A stretch of 64,000 bases of DNA from Ruegeria sp. YS9 (GCF_024628725.1 NZ_CP102409.1:191501-255500); one strand, 5' to 3'. Counted from the stretch's first letter, positions 37,158 through 47,443 are shown. Notes: generated by a model not told the origin, from the letters alone. Numbers and translations: made by a program.

Positions 37158-37751
37158 CTAAATTGTCGAGGCGTATTCGAGCGCGTCATCCAGACGGTCA
37201 TCGCCCCAGAACAACTCTTCCCCGGCCAGAAAACTTGGTGCACCAAACAGGCCAAGCGCCTTGGCGCGGGCAGATTGTTCGAACAGGGCCTCTTTTATGT
37301 CCTTGTCCCCTGCGCGGTTCATCACGCTGCCGCGCAACCCTGCCTCGTCGAGGCAGGAGGTCAGTACGCTGTCCTCTGAGATATTCTGCCCGGCGCCGAA
37401 TTCGGCGCTGTAGACAGCCCGAACAAACGCCGCCCGTTCCCGATGATCCTCGATGGCCAGAACCAGACGCGCTGCCCTGAGCGAATTCTGCGGAAACGGA
37501 TCAGGCTTTGCGAAAGGAAGCCCGCGCGCCTTGCACAGGCGTTCCATATCGCGCCACATGTACCGCCCTTTGGCCGGATACAGGTTGAAAGGCGAGGTGC
37601 GCCATCCTTGATCCGCGAAAATCGGACCCAATAGGAACGGGTGCCATTCAATGGCGACGCCCTTGTCTTGCGCGGCTGCTTCGATCCGCATCGCGCTGAG
37701 GTAGGAATAGGTCGAGGCGAATTCGAACCAGAACTGTATCGTCATCGCCAT
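37158..37751 (-). CDS. DsbA-family / 2-hydroxychromene-2-carboxylate isomerase-like protein
   Basis: 197 residues, thioredoxin-like fold: FWFEFASTYSYLSAMRIEAAA (kappa GST/HCCA family start with Ser in place of a redox Cys pair), GLFGAPSFLAGEELFWGDDRL near the end. HCCA isomerases use glutathione in naphthalene degradation, but many paralogues have other roles, so the true substrate is open. Starts 9 bp after the USP stop. Confidence 0.83.
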   Translation of the reverse strand: MAMTIQFWFEFASTYSYLSAMRIEAAAQDKGVAIEWHPFLLGPIFADQGWRTSPFNLYPAKGRYMWRDMERLCKARGLPFAKPDPFPQNSLRAARLVLAIEDHRERAAFVRAVYSAEFGAGQNISEDSVLTSCLDEAGLRGSVMNRAGDKDIKEALFEQSARAKALGLFGAPSFLAGEELFWGDDRLDDALEYASTI

Positions 37752-37760
37752 CGCCGCTCC

Positions 37761-38216
37761 TCAGGTAATTTCTTCCAGTTTCTCTTTGCTCAGATTGCCC
37801 GGAACGATCGTGATCGGAATCGGCAGGCTACCCGAGTTCTTTGTCAGTTGAGTCACCAACGGACCAGGACCTTTCTTGCCGGTCCCCGCCCCGAGAACAA
37901 GAACGCCAATCTCGGGATCGGACTGAACATGTTCGATGATCTCTGGCACGGGATCACCTTCGCGAATGGCCAGTTCAGGTTCCACGTTCTGTTTGTCCCG
38001 CATCCATTTGGCAAACACTTCGAAATGCGCGTGGATACGTTCGCGGGCCTCTTCACGCATGGTTTCGGCCACCCCAATCCAGTGATTGAATTCGTCAGGC
38101 GGGATGACAGAAAGGACCGTCACACCACCTCCGGTATGGGCAGCCCGCATCGCGGCAAACCGCATCGCGTTAAGGCATTCGCGGCTGTCATCCAGAACGA
38201 CTAGGAACTTACGCAT
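37761..38216 (-). CDS. universal stress protein (UspA family)
   Basis: 151 residues, single UspA domain: FLVVLDDSRECLNAMRFAA start, LVLGAGTGKKGPGPLV ATP-binding type loop (GxGxxG), and PIPITIVPGNL end. ATP-binding class by the loop. Role in stress survival only by family. Confidence 0.88.
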   Translation of the reverse strand: MRKFLVVLDDSRECLNAMRFAAMRAAHTGGGVTVLSVIPPDEFNHWIGVAETMREEARERIHAHFEVFAKWMRDKQNVEPELAIREGDPVPEIIEHVQSDPEIGVLVLGAGTGKKGPGPLVTQLTKNSGSLPIPITIVPGNLSKEKLEEIT

Positions 38217-38293
38217 GGGTATCCTCTTTAGGTTTCCGGGATCATGCCCGACCGATCGCGCGCTGGCAACTCGGGCAAGCCTGGGGCATTGCG

Positions 38294-39157
38294 CTAGCGT
38301 TCACTTGCAGCCCAATCCCAATAGAGCGCGCGGGCACGGCGAGCAACAGGACCCACCTGAAATTGCGTGTCCTCCAGCGCAGTTACCGGTGTGACCTTGC
38401 TCATGTTGCCGGACATGAAGACCTCGTCGGCCTCGTGGAAATCCTCGAAGCTCAGAACCGTTTCGTGGACCTTTACGCCATCCGCGCGCAGGTTTTTGAT
38501 ATGCCGTGCTCGGGTAATGCCGGCCAGGAAAGTTCCGTTCGGGATCGGTGTAAAGACTTCGCCGTCCTTCACCATAAAGATGTTGGCCGTCGCCGTTTCC
38601 GCCACATGCCCCATCGCATCGGCCACCAGGGCGTTGGAAAAGCCTTTCGAGCGCGCCTCTTGCAGCATGCGGGCGTTGTTGGGGTAAAGGCACCCGGCCT
38701 TGGCGTTTACGACCGCGCTTTCCAGAACCGGGCGGCGGAAGCGCGTGGTCGACAGAGTGGCCGACGCGGTTTCGGGGGCCATTGGGATTTCTTCCAGGCA
38801 GATTGCAAAACCTGTGCTGTTTTCCTGCGGAACTATGGCCGTGCTGTCACCATCGATCCCCCAGTACATCGGGCGAATGTAAACGGCTGTGTCCGGGCTG
38901 TAGGCCTGCAACCCTTCGCGTACCAACTCGACCATCTGTTCGGTCGTCATGGTCGGTGTCAGCATCAAGGCTTCGGCTGAGCGGTTCACCCGCGCGCAAT
39001 GGGCCTCCAGATCCGGGGCCACCCCGTCAAAATACCGCGCGCCGTCAAAGACCGAAGATCCCAGCCAGGCGCCATGATCCGCCGCGCGCATGATGGGTGC
39101 GTCCCCCTCATGCCATTGGCCTTGAAAATAGGTCCGGATGTTCGTGCCGGTTGCCAT
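38294..39157 (-). CDS. branched-chain amino acid aminotransferase-like class IV PLP enzyme
   Basis: 287 residues. PLP class IV fold: WLGSSVFDGARYFDG start, catalytic Lys in VVNAKAGCLYPNNARMLQEA, and MGHVAETATANIFMVKDG and FLAGITRARHI (PLP-phosphate loops). Most similar to IlvE-type transaminases; D-amino acid or aminodeoxychorismate lyase relatives cannot be fully excluded. Start 39157 follows AAAGGAGGGCG; a start 8 codons earlier lacks the conserved sequence. Confidence 0.85.
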   Translation of the reverse strand: MATGTNIRTYFQGQWHEGDAPIMRAADHGAWLGSSVFDGARYFDGVAPDLEAHCARVNRSAEALMLTPTMTTEQMVELVREGLQAYSPDTAVYIRPMYWGIDGDSTAIVPQENSTGFAICLEEIPMAPETASATLSTTRFRRPVLESAVVNAKAGCLYPNNARMLQEARSKGFSNALVADAMGHVAETATANIFMVKDGEVFTPIPNGTFLAGITRARHIKNLRADGVKVHETVLSFEDFHEADEVFMSGNMSKVTPVTALEDTQFQVGPVARRARALYWDWAASER

Positions 39158-39216
39158 GACGCCCTCCTTTGATTCAGGCAAACCCTAGGAGGGCGTCAGG
39201 CGAAGGTCCAGCGCAA

Positions 39217-40245
39217 TCAGCGTGATCCAGCGCCGACCATGCCCACGATTTCGTAGGTCTTTTGCAGGATCGGAGCCGCGATCTCGCGGGCGCGCTCGGC
39301 ACCGCGGGCCAGAATCCGGTCGATCTCGGCCTGATCCCCCATCAGACGTGACATTTCGGTCGAAATCGGGGCCAGTTTCGCCACTGCCAGATCGGCCAGC
39401 ATCGGTTTGAAGTCACCAAACTGCTTGCCGCCAACATCGGCCAGAACCTGCTCGATGCTTTGATCGCTCAGGGCCGCGTAGATATTGACCAAGTTACGCG
39501 CCTCGGGGCGGTCCTCCAGCCCTTCGGCTTCTGACGGCAGAGCATCGGGGTCGGTCTTGGCTTTGCGGATTTTCTTGGCAATCGCTTCGGCGTCATCCGT
39601 CAGGTTGATCCGGCTCATATCCGATGGATCGGATTTCGACATCTTCTTGGATCCGTCCCTCAGGCTCATGACCCGTGTGGCCGCACCTTCGATCACCGGC
39701 TCGGTGACGGGGAAGAAATCGACGCCGAAATCATTGTTGAACTTGATGGCGATGTCGCGGGTCAACTCAAGATGCTGTTTCTGGTCTTCCCCGACTGGCA
39801 CGTGGGTTGCGTGATAGATCAGAATGTCGGCTGCCATCAGGGCAGGATAGGCAAACAAGCCAAGCGAAGCGTTCTGCTGGTTCTTGCCCGCCTTGTCCTT
39901 CCACTGGGTCATGCGCTGCATCCAACCCATACGCGCAACACAGTTGAATATCCAAGCCAGTTGCGCGTGTTCCGGCACTTGGCTTTGATTGAACAAAATC
40001 GATTTTTCGGGGTTTAGTCCAGAAGCGATGTAACCGGCACAAAGCTCCCGCGTTGCATGCTGCAACTCGATTGGATCTTGCCAGACCGTGATTGCATGAA
40101 GATCGACCATGCAATAGATGGTTTCAAACTCCTCGCTTTGCATTCTAACCCAGTTCCGAAGCGCACCGAGATAATTGCCGAGGTGCAGGTTGCCCGAAGG
40201 CTGTGCGCCGGAAAACACGCGGGGCGTGAAATGGGTCTCGGTCAT
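39217..40245 (-). CDS. trpS: tryptophanyl-tRNA synthetase
   Basis: 342 residues, class I synthetase: [13 protein letters not shown] (HIGH-like) and [10 protein letters not shown] (KMSKS). Ligates Trp to tRNA-Trp. ATG at 40245 follows GGGAGTTCCCTTTG; one codon earlier is a TTG. Confidence 0.97.
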   Translation of the reverse strand: MTETHFTPRVFSGAQPSGNLHLGNYLGALRNWVRMQSEEFETIYCMVDLHAITVWQDPIELQHATRELCAGYIASGLNPEKSILFNQSQVPEHAQLAWIFNCVARMGWMQRMTQWKDKAGKNQQNASLGLFAYPALMAADILIYHATHVPVGEDQKQHLELTRDIAIKFNNDFGVDFFPVTEPVIEGAATRVMSLRDGSKKMSKSDPSDMSRINLTDDAEAIAKKIRKAKTDPDALPSEAEGLEDRPEARNLVNIYAALSDQSIEQVLADVGGKQFGDFKPMLADLAVAKLAPISTEMSRLMGDQAEIDRILARGAERAREIAAPILQKTYEIVGMVGAGSR

Positions 40246-40331
40246 CAAAGGGAACTCCCATCTGGAAAAACTAGCCTCCGTCGCTTACCCATGAGGCAAA
40301 GGGACGTCAACAGCCGCGAAAGGCCAGCCCA

Positions 40332-41018
40332 ATGAGCAGCGATCATTACACACCGCCTGTGAACCCCCTGCCACCGGTCGTGGTGGCGCTGGTTCTGTTC
40401 ATCATCGGCATTGAGCTTGTCTTCACGTTGGGCGCGCGGGGGCTGGTCGGGGGGCCAGCGGCAGTCGGCTGGCGCCTGGACGCGATACAGCATTATGCCT
40501 TCTCGGCGGATATTTTCGACTGGATGGTGCTGAACGGGCGTTGGCCGTTCGACCATGTGATCCGGTTCGTGACTTATCCCTTTGTATCCGCCAATTTCAC
40601 GCAGGCGGTTTTTGTCTGTGTCTTTGTGTTGGCGATGGGCAAGATGGTCGGAGAGGTATTCGGGGGCTTTCCCATGCTGCTGATCTTCGTCGTCTCGGGG
40701 ATTGGCGGTGCGTTGACCTATGCCGTTCTCCTTGATCCTCGCTATCCCCTGATCGGAGGGTTCCCACCTGTTTATGGCCTGATCGGAGCATTCACGTGGT
40801 TGTTGTGGCGCAAACTGTCGCTTGTGGGGGCAAATCAGGCAAGGGCGTTCCAACTGATCGCCGTTCTGATGGGCATACAGTTCCTGTTTGGTCTGATCTT
40901 CGGCGGCAACGCGGAATGGGTTGCTGATCTGGGCGGGTTTGCCACCGGCTTTGGCATGTCATTTCTGGTGGCGCCGGGGGCCTGGGCCCGGATCGTCGGG
41001 CGCATCCGCCGTGATTGA
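40332..41018 (+). CDS. rhomboid-like membrane protein lacking the catalytic dyad
   Basis: 228 residues, six hydrophobic helices and the rhomboid layout: conserved FVSANF...VFVLAMG, GGFPPVYGLIGA at 142-153 where an active rhomboid has GxSG, and ADLGGFATGF (198-207) where active enzymes have a His-containing HxxGF. Both catalytic Ser and His are missing, so it is likely an inactive iRhom/derlin-type homologue that binds rather than cuts membrane proteins. Its stop (TGA at 41016-41018) abuts the murJ stop. Confidence 0.83.
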   Translation: MSSDHYTPPVNPLPPVVVALVLFIIGIELVFTLGARGLVGGPAAVGWRLDAIQHYAFSADIFDWMVLNGRWPFDHVIRFVTYPFVSANFTQAVFVCVFVLAMGKMVGEVFGGFPMLLIFVVSGIGGALTYAVLLDPRYPLIGGFPPVYGLIGAFTWLLWRKLSLVGANQARAFQLIAVLMGIQFLFGLIFGGNAEWVADLGGFATGFGMSFLVAPGAWARIVGRIRRD

Positions 41019-42560
41019 TCAGGACCGGCGCAAGGCGCGTTTGAACTCTGACAGTTTGAACGCGCCCAGGACATGACCCAGGCAGAAATACGAGACGGCG
41101 GCGACCACGATCAGGGTCAACAGCGCAAGATAGCGCCAGCCGGCAATGTCCAGCGTCCAACCATAAAAGTGGGTCGCTGCAAACAAGACCGCGCCCATCC
41201 CGACCGAGGCCAGAACGATCCGGCCCGCACGTGCCCTGAAACGGTCATCGAAACGCGCTTCTTCGCCCATGCGACGTGCGCCGATCGCCAAAAGAACAAC
41301 CATGGCCCAGCCGGCAGTTGACGCGGCAATCGCAGGGGCGATCCAGCCCACCAGCGGAAACAGGCCAAACGCCAGTGCCGCGTTCACCACCATTGCGACC
41401 ACCGCATATCGGAACGGGGAACGCGTATCCTCGCGTGCAAAGAAAAGTGGTTGCAGCAATTTTTGCAGCATGAATGCAGGCAGACCGATGCCATAGATCG
41501 CGACCGCCAGCGCTGTCGCAGCGGTATCTTCGGGGCTGAACTGTCCCCGTTCGAACAGCACCGAAACCAGCGGGTTCGGGATGATCAGGAACGCCACGGT
41601 CGAGGGCAGCGTCAACAGCAGCATGAATTCCCCGGCGCGGGAAAACGCGTTGCGGGCTCCTTCCTTGTCGTCGGCGCGCAGACGGCGGGACAGGTCGGGC
41701 AGCAGGACAATGCCAATGGCGATTCCGACCACACCCAAAGGCAGTTGGTACAGGCGATCCGCGGCAAACAGCCAACTCACGGCTTTTTCAGTTTTGGACG
41801 CCACCAATTGCCCGACCACCAGATTGACCTGCGTAACCCCCATGGCCAAGGCGGCCGGAACCGCGATGCGAACCATCCGGCGCATCTCGGGCGTCAGGTG
41901 GGGCAGGCCGGGGCGTATGCGGATACCGGCACGCTCGGTCGCTACCCAGACCAGTACCAGCTGTGCGACGCCGGCGACCGGAATGACCGAGATCAGCCAT
42001 CGTATCACCTCACCGCCGGAGATGGCCCCGGCAATCAGCGCGGTGCAGGCAAAGATGTTCAGCAAAACAGGTGCCGCTGCGGCCGCGGCGAACCTGCCGG
42101 TTGCGTTCAATACGCCCGAGAACAGGGCCGCCAAGGACATGAAAAGGATATACGGGAACACGACATAGCCATAGTCCACGGCCAGATCGAACCGTTCATC
42201 GCCATAAAACCCTTCGGCTGTCAGCCACACCAGGCCGGGCATGAAGACCATGGCCAGCCCGACCAGCGCCAGAACAGCCACGGCCAGCAGGTTGAACGCA
42301 TCCTGCGCGAAGCCCTGTGGATTCTCATCCGCTTCCAGCCGTTTCGAGAACATGGGCACAAAGGCTGCGTTAAACGCGCCTTCGGCAAAAAATCGGCGGA
42401 ACATGTTCGGCAGGCGAAAGGCCGCCACGAAAGCATCCATCACCGGCCCGGGGCCGATGAAGGCGGTCAGCAGAATTTCCCGCAGAAACCCCAGTATTCG
42501 ACTGGCCAGCGTCCAGAAACCGACCGTGAACAGGCCCGAGACCAAGCGTATTTGCTTCAT
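41019..42560 (-). CDS. murJ: lipid II flippase MurJ
   Basis: 513 residues, 14 predicted helices of the MOP superfamily. Amino end SGLFTVGFWTLASRILGFLREILL and RRFFAEGAFNAAFVPMF are the MurJ signature. Translocates the peptidoglycan precursor. Overlaps the glnD stop by 4 bp (42557-42560). Confidence 0.95.
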   Translation of the reverse strand: MKQIRLVSGLFTVGFWTLASRILGFLREILLTAFIGPGPVMDAFVAAFRLPNMFRRFFAEGAFNAAFVPMFSKRLEADENPQGFAQDAFNLLAVAVLALVGLAMVFMPGLVWLTAEGFYGDERFDLAVDYGYVVFPYILFMSLAALFSGVLNATGRFAAAAAAPVLLNIFACTALIAGAISGGEVIRWLISVIPVAGVAQLVLVWVATERAGIRIRPGLPHLTPEMRRMVRIAVPAALAMGVTQVNLVVGQLVASKTEKAVSWLFAADRLYQLPLGVVGIAIGIVLLPDLSRRLRADDKEGARNAFSRAGEFMLLLTLPSTVAFLIIPNPLVSVLFERGQFSPEDTAATALAVAIYGIGLPAFMLQKLLQPLFFAREDTRSPFRYAVVAMVVNAALAFGLFPLVGWIAPAIAASTAGWAMVVLLAIGARRMGEEARFDDRFRARAGRIVLASVGMGAVLFAATHFYGWTLDIAGWRYLALLTLIVVAAVSYFCLGHVLGAFKLSEFKRALRRS

Positions 42561-45319
42561 GACGCAGCACGCTCGGCGCCTTCGGTGATCGCCTTGCGCA
42601 GCTTGGCCTCGAGCCCACGTTGCTTGCTTTCCGAATGGTACTTCAAGCCGAACATATCCTTGACGTAAAACGTATCGACCACCTGTTCGCCATAGGTCGC
42701 GATCACCGCATTGGCGATGTAAACATTGGCTGCGGCGAGGGTGCGGGTCAGATCAAACAGCAGGCCCGGCCGGTCGCGGGTGTCCACTTCGATGATCGTG
42801 TAAATTTCAGAACCGTCATTGTCGAAGGTAATATGCGTCGGGACGTTGAAGGCACGCTCGCGTTTCTTGATCTTGTCGCGGGATTTCAACGCCTCCTTCG
42901 CAACGACTTCGCCGCGCAGTGTCTTGTGGATCATCTGCGTCAGACGTGGCAGGCGCGAGGCTTCAAACGGGTGCCCTTCGGCGTCCTGAATCCAGAAGGC
43001 ATCGGTGACATAGCCGTCTTTGGTGGTATAGCTGCGCGCATCCACGACATTCGCGCCGACCAGGGCCAGCGCGCCGGAAATGCGGGCAAAGATACCGGGG
43101 TGATCGCCCATCGCAAAACAGGCTCGGGTTGCGTCGCGATCCTCGTCCGGTTGCAGGCGGATCTCCATCGCGCCGGGGTCGCCGCTTTGTTCCAGCGCGC
43201 GCAGCATGTTCGCAAACTCGACATGTGTAGCCAGATTGAGACCCTGCCAATACGGGTCGTAGTGGCGTCCTGTCTCGGATTTGAGGTCGGCCTTGGACCA
43301 GGCTGCAAGTTCGGTGCGCAGGGCTTTTTTTGCCTCGGCCCCGCGATTGGCGCGGTTGAGGTCCTCCATCCCGGTTTCCAGCGCGCGCTTGGTTTCAGCG
43401 TGAAGGGCACGCAGCAGCGTGGCTTTCCAGTTGTTCCAGGTATTCGGCCCCACGCCGCGAATGTCGCAGACGGTCAGAACGGTCAACAGGTCCAGTCGTT
43501 TGACTGTTTGGACTGCTTTGGCAAAATCACGCACTGTGCGGGGGTCTGAAATGTCACGTTTCTGTGCCATGTCGGACATGAGCAGATGATAGCGCACCAG
43601 CCATTCCACCGTCTCCGAATCCGCTTTGTTCAGACCCAATCGTGGCGCGACCTTGCGTGCGATCTGTGCCCCAAGGATCGAGTGATCTTCGGGTCGCCCC
43701 TTCGCGATATCATGCAGCAACAGGGCGACATACAGCACCTTACGATTGACCCCACCTTGCAGAATCGACGAGGCAAGAGGCAGGGATTCAATCAACTCTC
43801 CGCGTTCGATCTGGGCCAGGTTCACGATGCACTGGATGGTATGCTCGTCCACCGTATAGCTGTGGTACATGTTGAACTGCATCATTGCCACGATGGGCTC
43901 GAACTCGGGCAGGAAGGCGGACAGCACACCCAGTTCGTTCATCCGCCGCAAAGCCCGTTCCGGATTTCCGTGTTTCAGCATCAAGTCCAGAAAGATGCGC
44001 CGCGCCTCTTTGTCGTTGCGCATTTCGTCGTCGATCAGATGCAGATTTGCCGCCACCAGACGCATGGCATCCGGATGGATCAGCATTCCTGTTCGCAAGC
44101 CTTCTTCGAACAGGCGCAGAAGGTTCACTTTGTCGGACAGAAACTTGTCAGGGTCTGCTACGTCCAGACGGCCGTGAACAACCTTGTATCCGGCTTTGAC
44201 CCGCCGGCGTCTGCGGAAAATGCGCTCCAGCAATGGCGCGCCTTTCACGTGCAGCGCCTCAAGCTTTGTCAGAAAAATCCGCGTCAACTCGCCCACACGT
44301 GTGGCTTCGCGGAAATAGCGTTGCATGAATACTTCGACCGCACGGCGACCGGCTCGATCCTCATAGCCCATGCGCGCTGCGACCTCGACCTGCATGTCAA
44401 AGGTCAGCTGTTCGGTGGCGCGGCCTGTCACCAGATGCAAATGCGAACGAACGGCCCAAAGAAATTCTTCGGCCTGAACGAAGGTCTTGAACTCTTCCGG
44501 GGTGAACAGACCCAAAGGCACAAGTTCGGCCACGTCCTGAACGCCATAGATGTACTTTGCAATCCAGTAGAGGGATTGGAGGTCGCGCAACCCCCCTTTG
44601 CCTTCTTTCACGTTGGGTTCGACCTTGTATCGTTCCCCTTGTTTCAGGTGCCGTTCATCGCGTTCATTCAGCTTGGCTTCGATGAATTCCCGTTCGGTTC
44701 CCTTGAACAGCTCGGTTTTCAGCCGTCGCTCAAGCTCGTCGGCCAGCGCCTTGTCGCCCGCCAGATAGCGTTGTTCAAGCATTGCGGTACGGATCGTGAA
44801 ATCCTCGGTGCCCAGCCGAAGGCAGTCTTTGATCGTGCGCGAGGAATGCCCGACCTTGAGCCTGAGATCCCAAAGGATATAAAGCATCGATTCGATGACG
44901 CTCTCGGCCCAGGCGGTGATTTTGTAGGGGGTCAGAAACAGCAGATCGACATCGGAGGACGGCGCCATTTCACCGCGCCCGTACCCGCCAACGGCCAGAA
45001 CAGCGATCTTTTCACCTTGTGTTGGCGTCGCAATCGGATGCAGGCGCGTGCTGGAGACCAGCATCGCGGTTCCGACCAGCTGGTCCGTCAGGTAGGTATA
45101 GGAACGGGTCAGCGCGCGCGCGTCGAACGGACGCTCGCTGAAAGCATCGGCAATGGCTTTGCGGCCCGCTTTCTGAGCGTCGCGCAGAATGCGCACTGTT
45201 TCAGAGCGCATTTTGCTGTTGTCAGAGCAGGTCTCGAACACCTCGGCCAGCGCATCATTGACGCTGACGCTGTCAAAGATGTTTTCGGCAGGGCAAATCA
45301 GCGCGCCATCCGGCGCCAT
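42557..45319 (-). CDS. glnD: [protein-PII] uridylyltransferase/uridylyl-removing enzyme
   Basis: 920 residues. Amino-terminal nucleotidyltransferase domain with GGYGRGEMAPSSDVD (about 111-125), then the GlnD UR/UTase middle, an HD domain with LLHDIAKG, and two carboxy-terminal ACT domains (about 720-800 and 830-910, glutamine sensing). Reports nitrogen status by modifying PII. The frame stays open upstream to a TTG at 45376; ATG at 45319 (MAPDGALICPA) is the likelier start and avoids overlap with the previous gene. Confidence 0.95.
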   Translation of the reverse strand: MAPDGALICPAENIFDSVSVNDALAEVFETCSDNSKMRSETVRILRDAQKAGRKAIADAFSERPFDARALTRSYTYLTDQLVGTAMLVSSTRLHPIATPTQGEKIAVLAVGGYGRGEMAPSSDVDLLFLTPYKITAWAESVIESMLYILWDLRLKVGHSSRTIKDCLRLGTEDFTIRTAMLEQRYLAGDKALADELERRLKTELFKGTEREFIEAKLNERDERHLKQGERYKVEPNVKEGKGGLRDLQSLYWIAKYIYGVQDVAELVPLGLFTPEEFKTFVQAEEFLWAVRSHLHLVTGRATEQLTFDMQVEVAARMGYEDRAGRRAVEVFMQRYFREATRVGELTRIFLTKLEALHVKGAPLLERIFRRRRRVKAGYKVVHGRLDVADPDKFLSDKVNLLRLFEEGLRTGMLIHPDAMRLVAANLHLIDDEMRNDKEARRIFLDLMLKHGNPERALRRMNELGVLSAFLPEFEPIVAMMQFNMYHSYTVDEHTIQCIVNLAQIERGELIESLPLASSILQGGVNRKVLYVALLLHDIAKGRPEDHSILGAQIARKVAPRLGLNKADSETVEWLVRYHLLMSDMAQKRDISDPRTVRDFAKAVQTVKRLDLLTVLTVCDIRGVGPNTWNNWKATLLRALHAETKRALETGMEDLNRANRGAEAKKALRTELAAWSKADLKSETGRHYDPYWQGLNLATHVEFANMLRALEQSGDPGAMEIRLQPDEDRDATRACFAMGDHPGIFARISGALALVGANVVDARSYTTKDGYVTDAFWIQDAEGHPFEASRLPRLTQMIHKTLRGEVVAKEALKSRDKIKKRERAFNVPTHITFDNDGSEIYTIIEVDTRDRPGLLFDLTRTLAAANVYIANAVIATYGEQVVDTFYVKDMFGLKYHSESKQRGLEAKLRKAITEGAERAAS

Positions 45320-45335
45320 GGTCTCGCCCGATCGC

Positions 45336-46496
45336 TCAGAAACCGGCACCAGAGAAGCTTTGCGGGGCAGGGTCAATCACAACCACCTGTTTATTCTGAA
45401 TCGTCGCTACGGCAAGGCCGCGTTCATTGGTGCCGTTCGGGCGGAGGCGGAAGATACCGCCAACGCCCTGGAAACCGGCATTCTGAGTTAAGGCTGCACC
45501 GGTCAGGGCATTGGACTTGCCCTGACTGACCAAGGCACCGATCGCCGCTATGCCGTCATAGGCCAGACCGCTGATCGGGTGAGGCGCTTCGCCATAGGTC
45601 GCGTTGTACCGTTGACGATAGGCTTGTGCCTTGGATGGGTCGGGCAGGGCAAACCACCCCCCCTGCACGCCCGGCAGTTCCAGCGTCTGCGGGGGGATAT
45701 CCCAACGGGTCAGGCCGATGAATTGTGTCGTCGCGGGTGAAACGCCGGCCTCAGGCAGCAATTGCGAGAAAAGCGGCAAGGCACCCGCAGTCGTGGCCGT
45801 CATGAAAATCGAGTCCGCCCCTGTCGAATCGACGGTGGCCTTGATGGTGGGAACCGAGTTGATGACACCCTGTTGCGACCGGTCATATCCGACGGTTCCG
45901 GCATTGTTGACGCGGCTGTTTGCCAGAGCATTGGCGATGGCAGATTGTCCCACTTGCCCCGCAGCATCATTGCTGTGCACGATAACCATGTTTGCTTTGC
46001 CTTGCCGACCTGCGAAACTGACCAGCCGGTTGGCGGTGTTTTCAAAGGTCGGCCCAAGCACGAATACGTTGCCACCCGCAATGCTGGTGTTGTTCGAGAA
46101 CGAAAGAACATTGACGTTTTTGTTCAGCACCGCCAGTCCGGCAGCGTTTGCCGCCTGGGCGTAGACAGGGCCGACGATGATCTTGGCCCCTTCGGCAACG
46201 GCCTGCTGGGCCACCGCCGTCGCCGTGGTCGGGTTTCCTGCGGTATCGTAAACACGCAGGTCGATTTTGACGTTGGGCAGATCGGACATCGCCATACGGG
46301 CCGCATTCTCAAGGCTCTGCGCCAGCGCGGCGTCGCCCGAGCGGGGAACCAGCAAAGCAACCGGAACAGGGTTCGACGTGTCAATCGAAGGGCCACCCCC
46401 AACGCCGCCGGGTTCACAAGCGGCCAGAAATGCTGCTGTCGTCAGGGCAATGGCGGCTTTCGCCAGCTTGCTTACGGGCTTGCAAACGGTAAACAT
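45336..46496 (-). CDS. LpoA-like penicillin-binding protein activator lipoprotein
   Basis: 386 residues: lipoprotein signal with lipobox LAAC (Cys about 27), then a periplasmic-binding-protein type 1 fold resembling the carboxy-terminal domain of LpoA and branched-chain amino acid receptors (VALLVPRSGDAALAQSLENAARMAMSDL; IIVGPVYAQAANAAG). LpoA activates PBP1a in gammaproteobacteria; Alphaproteobacteria have shorter relatives of unknown partner. It stands 16 bp before glnD. Divergent from rsmI, as is common for LpoA-like genes. Confidence 0.82.
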   Translation of the reverse strand: MFTVCKPVSKLAKAAIALTTAAFLAACEPGGVGGGPSIDTSNPVPVALLVPRSGDAALAQSLENAARMAMSDLPNVKIDLRVYDTAGNPTTATAVAQQAVAEGAKIIVGPVYAQAANAAGLAVLNKNVNVLSFSNNTSIAGGNVFVLGPTFENTANRLVSFAGRQGKANMVIVHSNDAAGQVGQSAIANALANSRVNNAGTVGYDRSQQGVINSVPTIKATVDSTGADSIFMTATTAGALPLFSQLLPEAGVSPATTQFIGLTRWDIPPQTLELPGVQGGWFALPDPSKAQAYRQRYNATYGEAPHPISGLAYDGIAAIGALVSQGKSNALTGAALTQNAGFQGVGGIFRLRPNGTNERGLAVATIQNKQVVVIDPAPQSFSGAGF

Positions 46497-46584
46497 CTAA
46501 ATGAAAACTCCCTGATCCGGCGGCTGTGATTGCTTCTGTTCTGTTGCGCCGCGATAATAAACGTCACGCTGTGAGGGTCCAGCT

Positions 46585-47442
46585 TTGAATTTCCAAAAGA
46601 TCAGATTGGCTGCGGGCCTGTATTTTGTTGCCACTCCGATCGGAGCCGCGCGCGATATTACGCTCAGGGCGCTGGATGTTCTGGCATCGGCCGATGTGAT
46701 AGCGGCGGAGGACACCCGGAGCCTGCGGCGGTTGATGGAAATCCATGGCATCCCGCTGGAGGGTCGGCATATCCAGGCCTACCATGATCACAGCGGCGCC
46801 GGGGCGCGTGGCAGACTTATGGATGCCCTGGCACAGGGGCAATCGGTCGCCTATGCATCCGAGGCGGGTATGCCTCTGATCGCTGATCCGGGATATGATC
46901 TGGGCAAGCAGGCGGCCGAAGCCGGGCATATGGTGACCTGTGCGCCCGGGGCATCCGCCGCCATAACAGCGCTGACCCTGGCGGGTCTGCCTACGGATTC
47001 ATTCTTTTTCGCAGGTTTCTTGCCCAATGCATCGGGCGCACGCCGGACCCGGATTGAGGCGTTGAAAAACATACCAGGCACCTTGGTGTTCTATGAATCC
47101 CCGAAACGCGTCTCGGCCAGTCTTGCAGATCTTGCCGAATGCCTGGGGGCAGACCGTCAGGCGGCTTTGTGTCGTGAACTGACGAAAAAGTTCGAAGAAA
47201 TCCGCCGTGGAAGCCTTGCCGATCTGGCAACTGATATTCAGGAAAAACCGGTGAAGGGCGAGATTGTTCTGCTGGTAGACCGCAGCCATTCGCAAAGTGT
47301 TAACGAAGCCGACGTAGAAGAGGCTTTGAAGCGAGCTTTGGAAACCCACTCGGTTCGGGACGCAGCGGATCTTGTTTCAGAAATGTATGATCTGCCGCGC
47401 CGTCCGATCTACCAGAAAGCTCTGAAACTGGGAAAGGGATGA
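46585..47442 (+). CDS. rsmI: 16S rRNA (cytidine1402-2'-O)-methyltransferase
   Basis: 285 residues of the SAM-dependent tetrapyrrole-methylase fold: GLYFVATPIGAARDIT start, AAEDTRSLRRL, YASEAGMPLIADPG, and LTKKFEEIRRG. Methylates the 2'-O of C1402 in 16S rRNA. Starts with TTG (AGGG precedes it); there is no ATG near the conserved start. Followed by yraN one base after its stop, the usual pairing. Confidence 0.93.
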   Translation: MNFQKIRLAAGLYFVATPIGAARDITLRALDVLASADVIAAEDTRSLRRLMEIHGIPLEGRHIQAYHDHSGAGARGRLMDALAQGQSVAYASEAGMPLIADPGYDLGKQAAEAGHMVTCAPGASAAITALTLAGLPTDSFFFAGFLPNASGARRTRIEALKNIPGTLVFYESPKRVSASLADLAECLGADRQAALCRELTKKFEEIRRGSLADLATDIQEKPVKGEIVLLVDRSHSQSVNEADVEEALKRALETHSVRDAADLVSEMYDLPRRPIYQKALKLGKG

Positions 47443-47443
47443 C

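Noticed and set aside
43586..45529. 647-codon plus-strand frame opposite glnD, and similar 449-codon frame opposite sucC
   Set aside because: Both are antisense shadows of GC-rich genes with typical His/Gln/Gly-rich, low-meaning translations.
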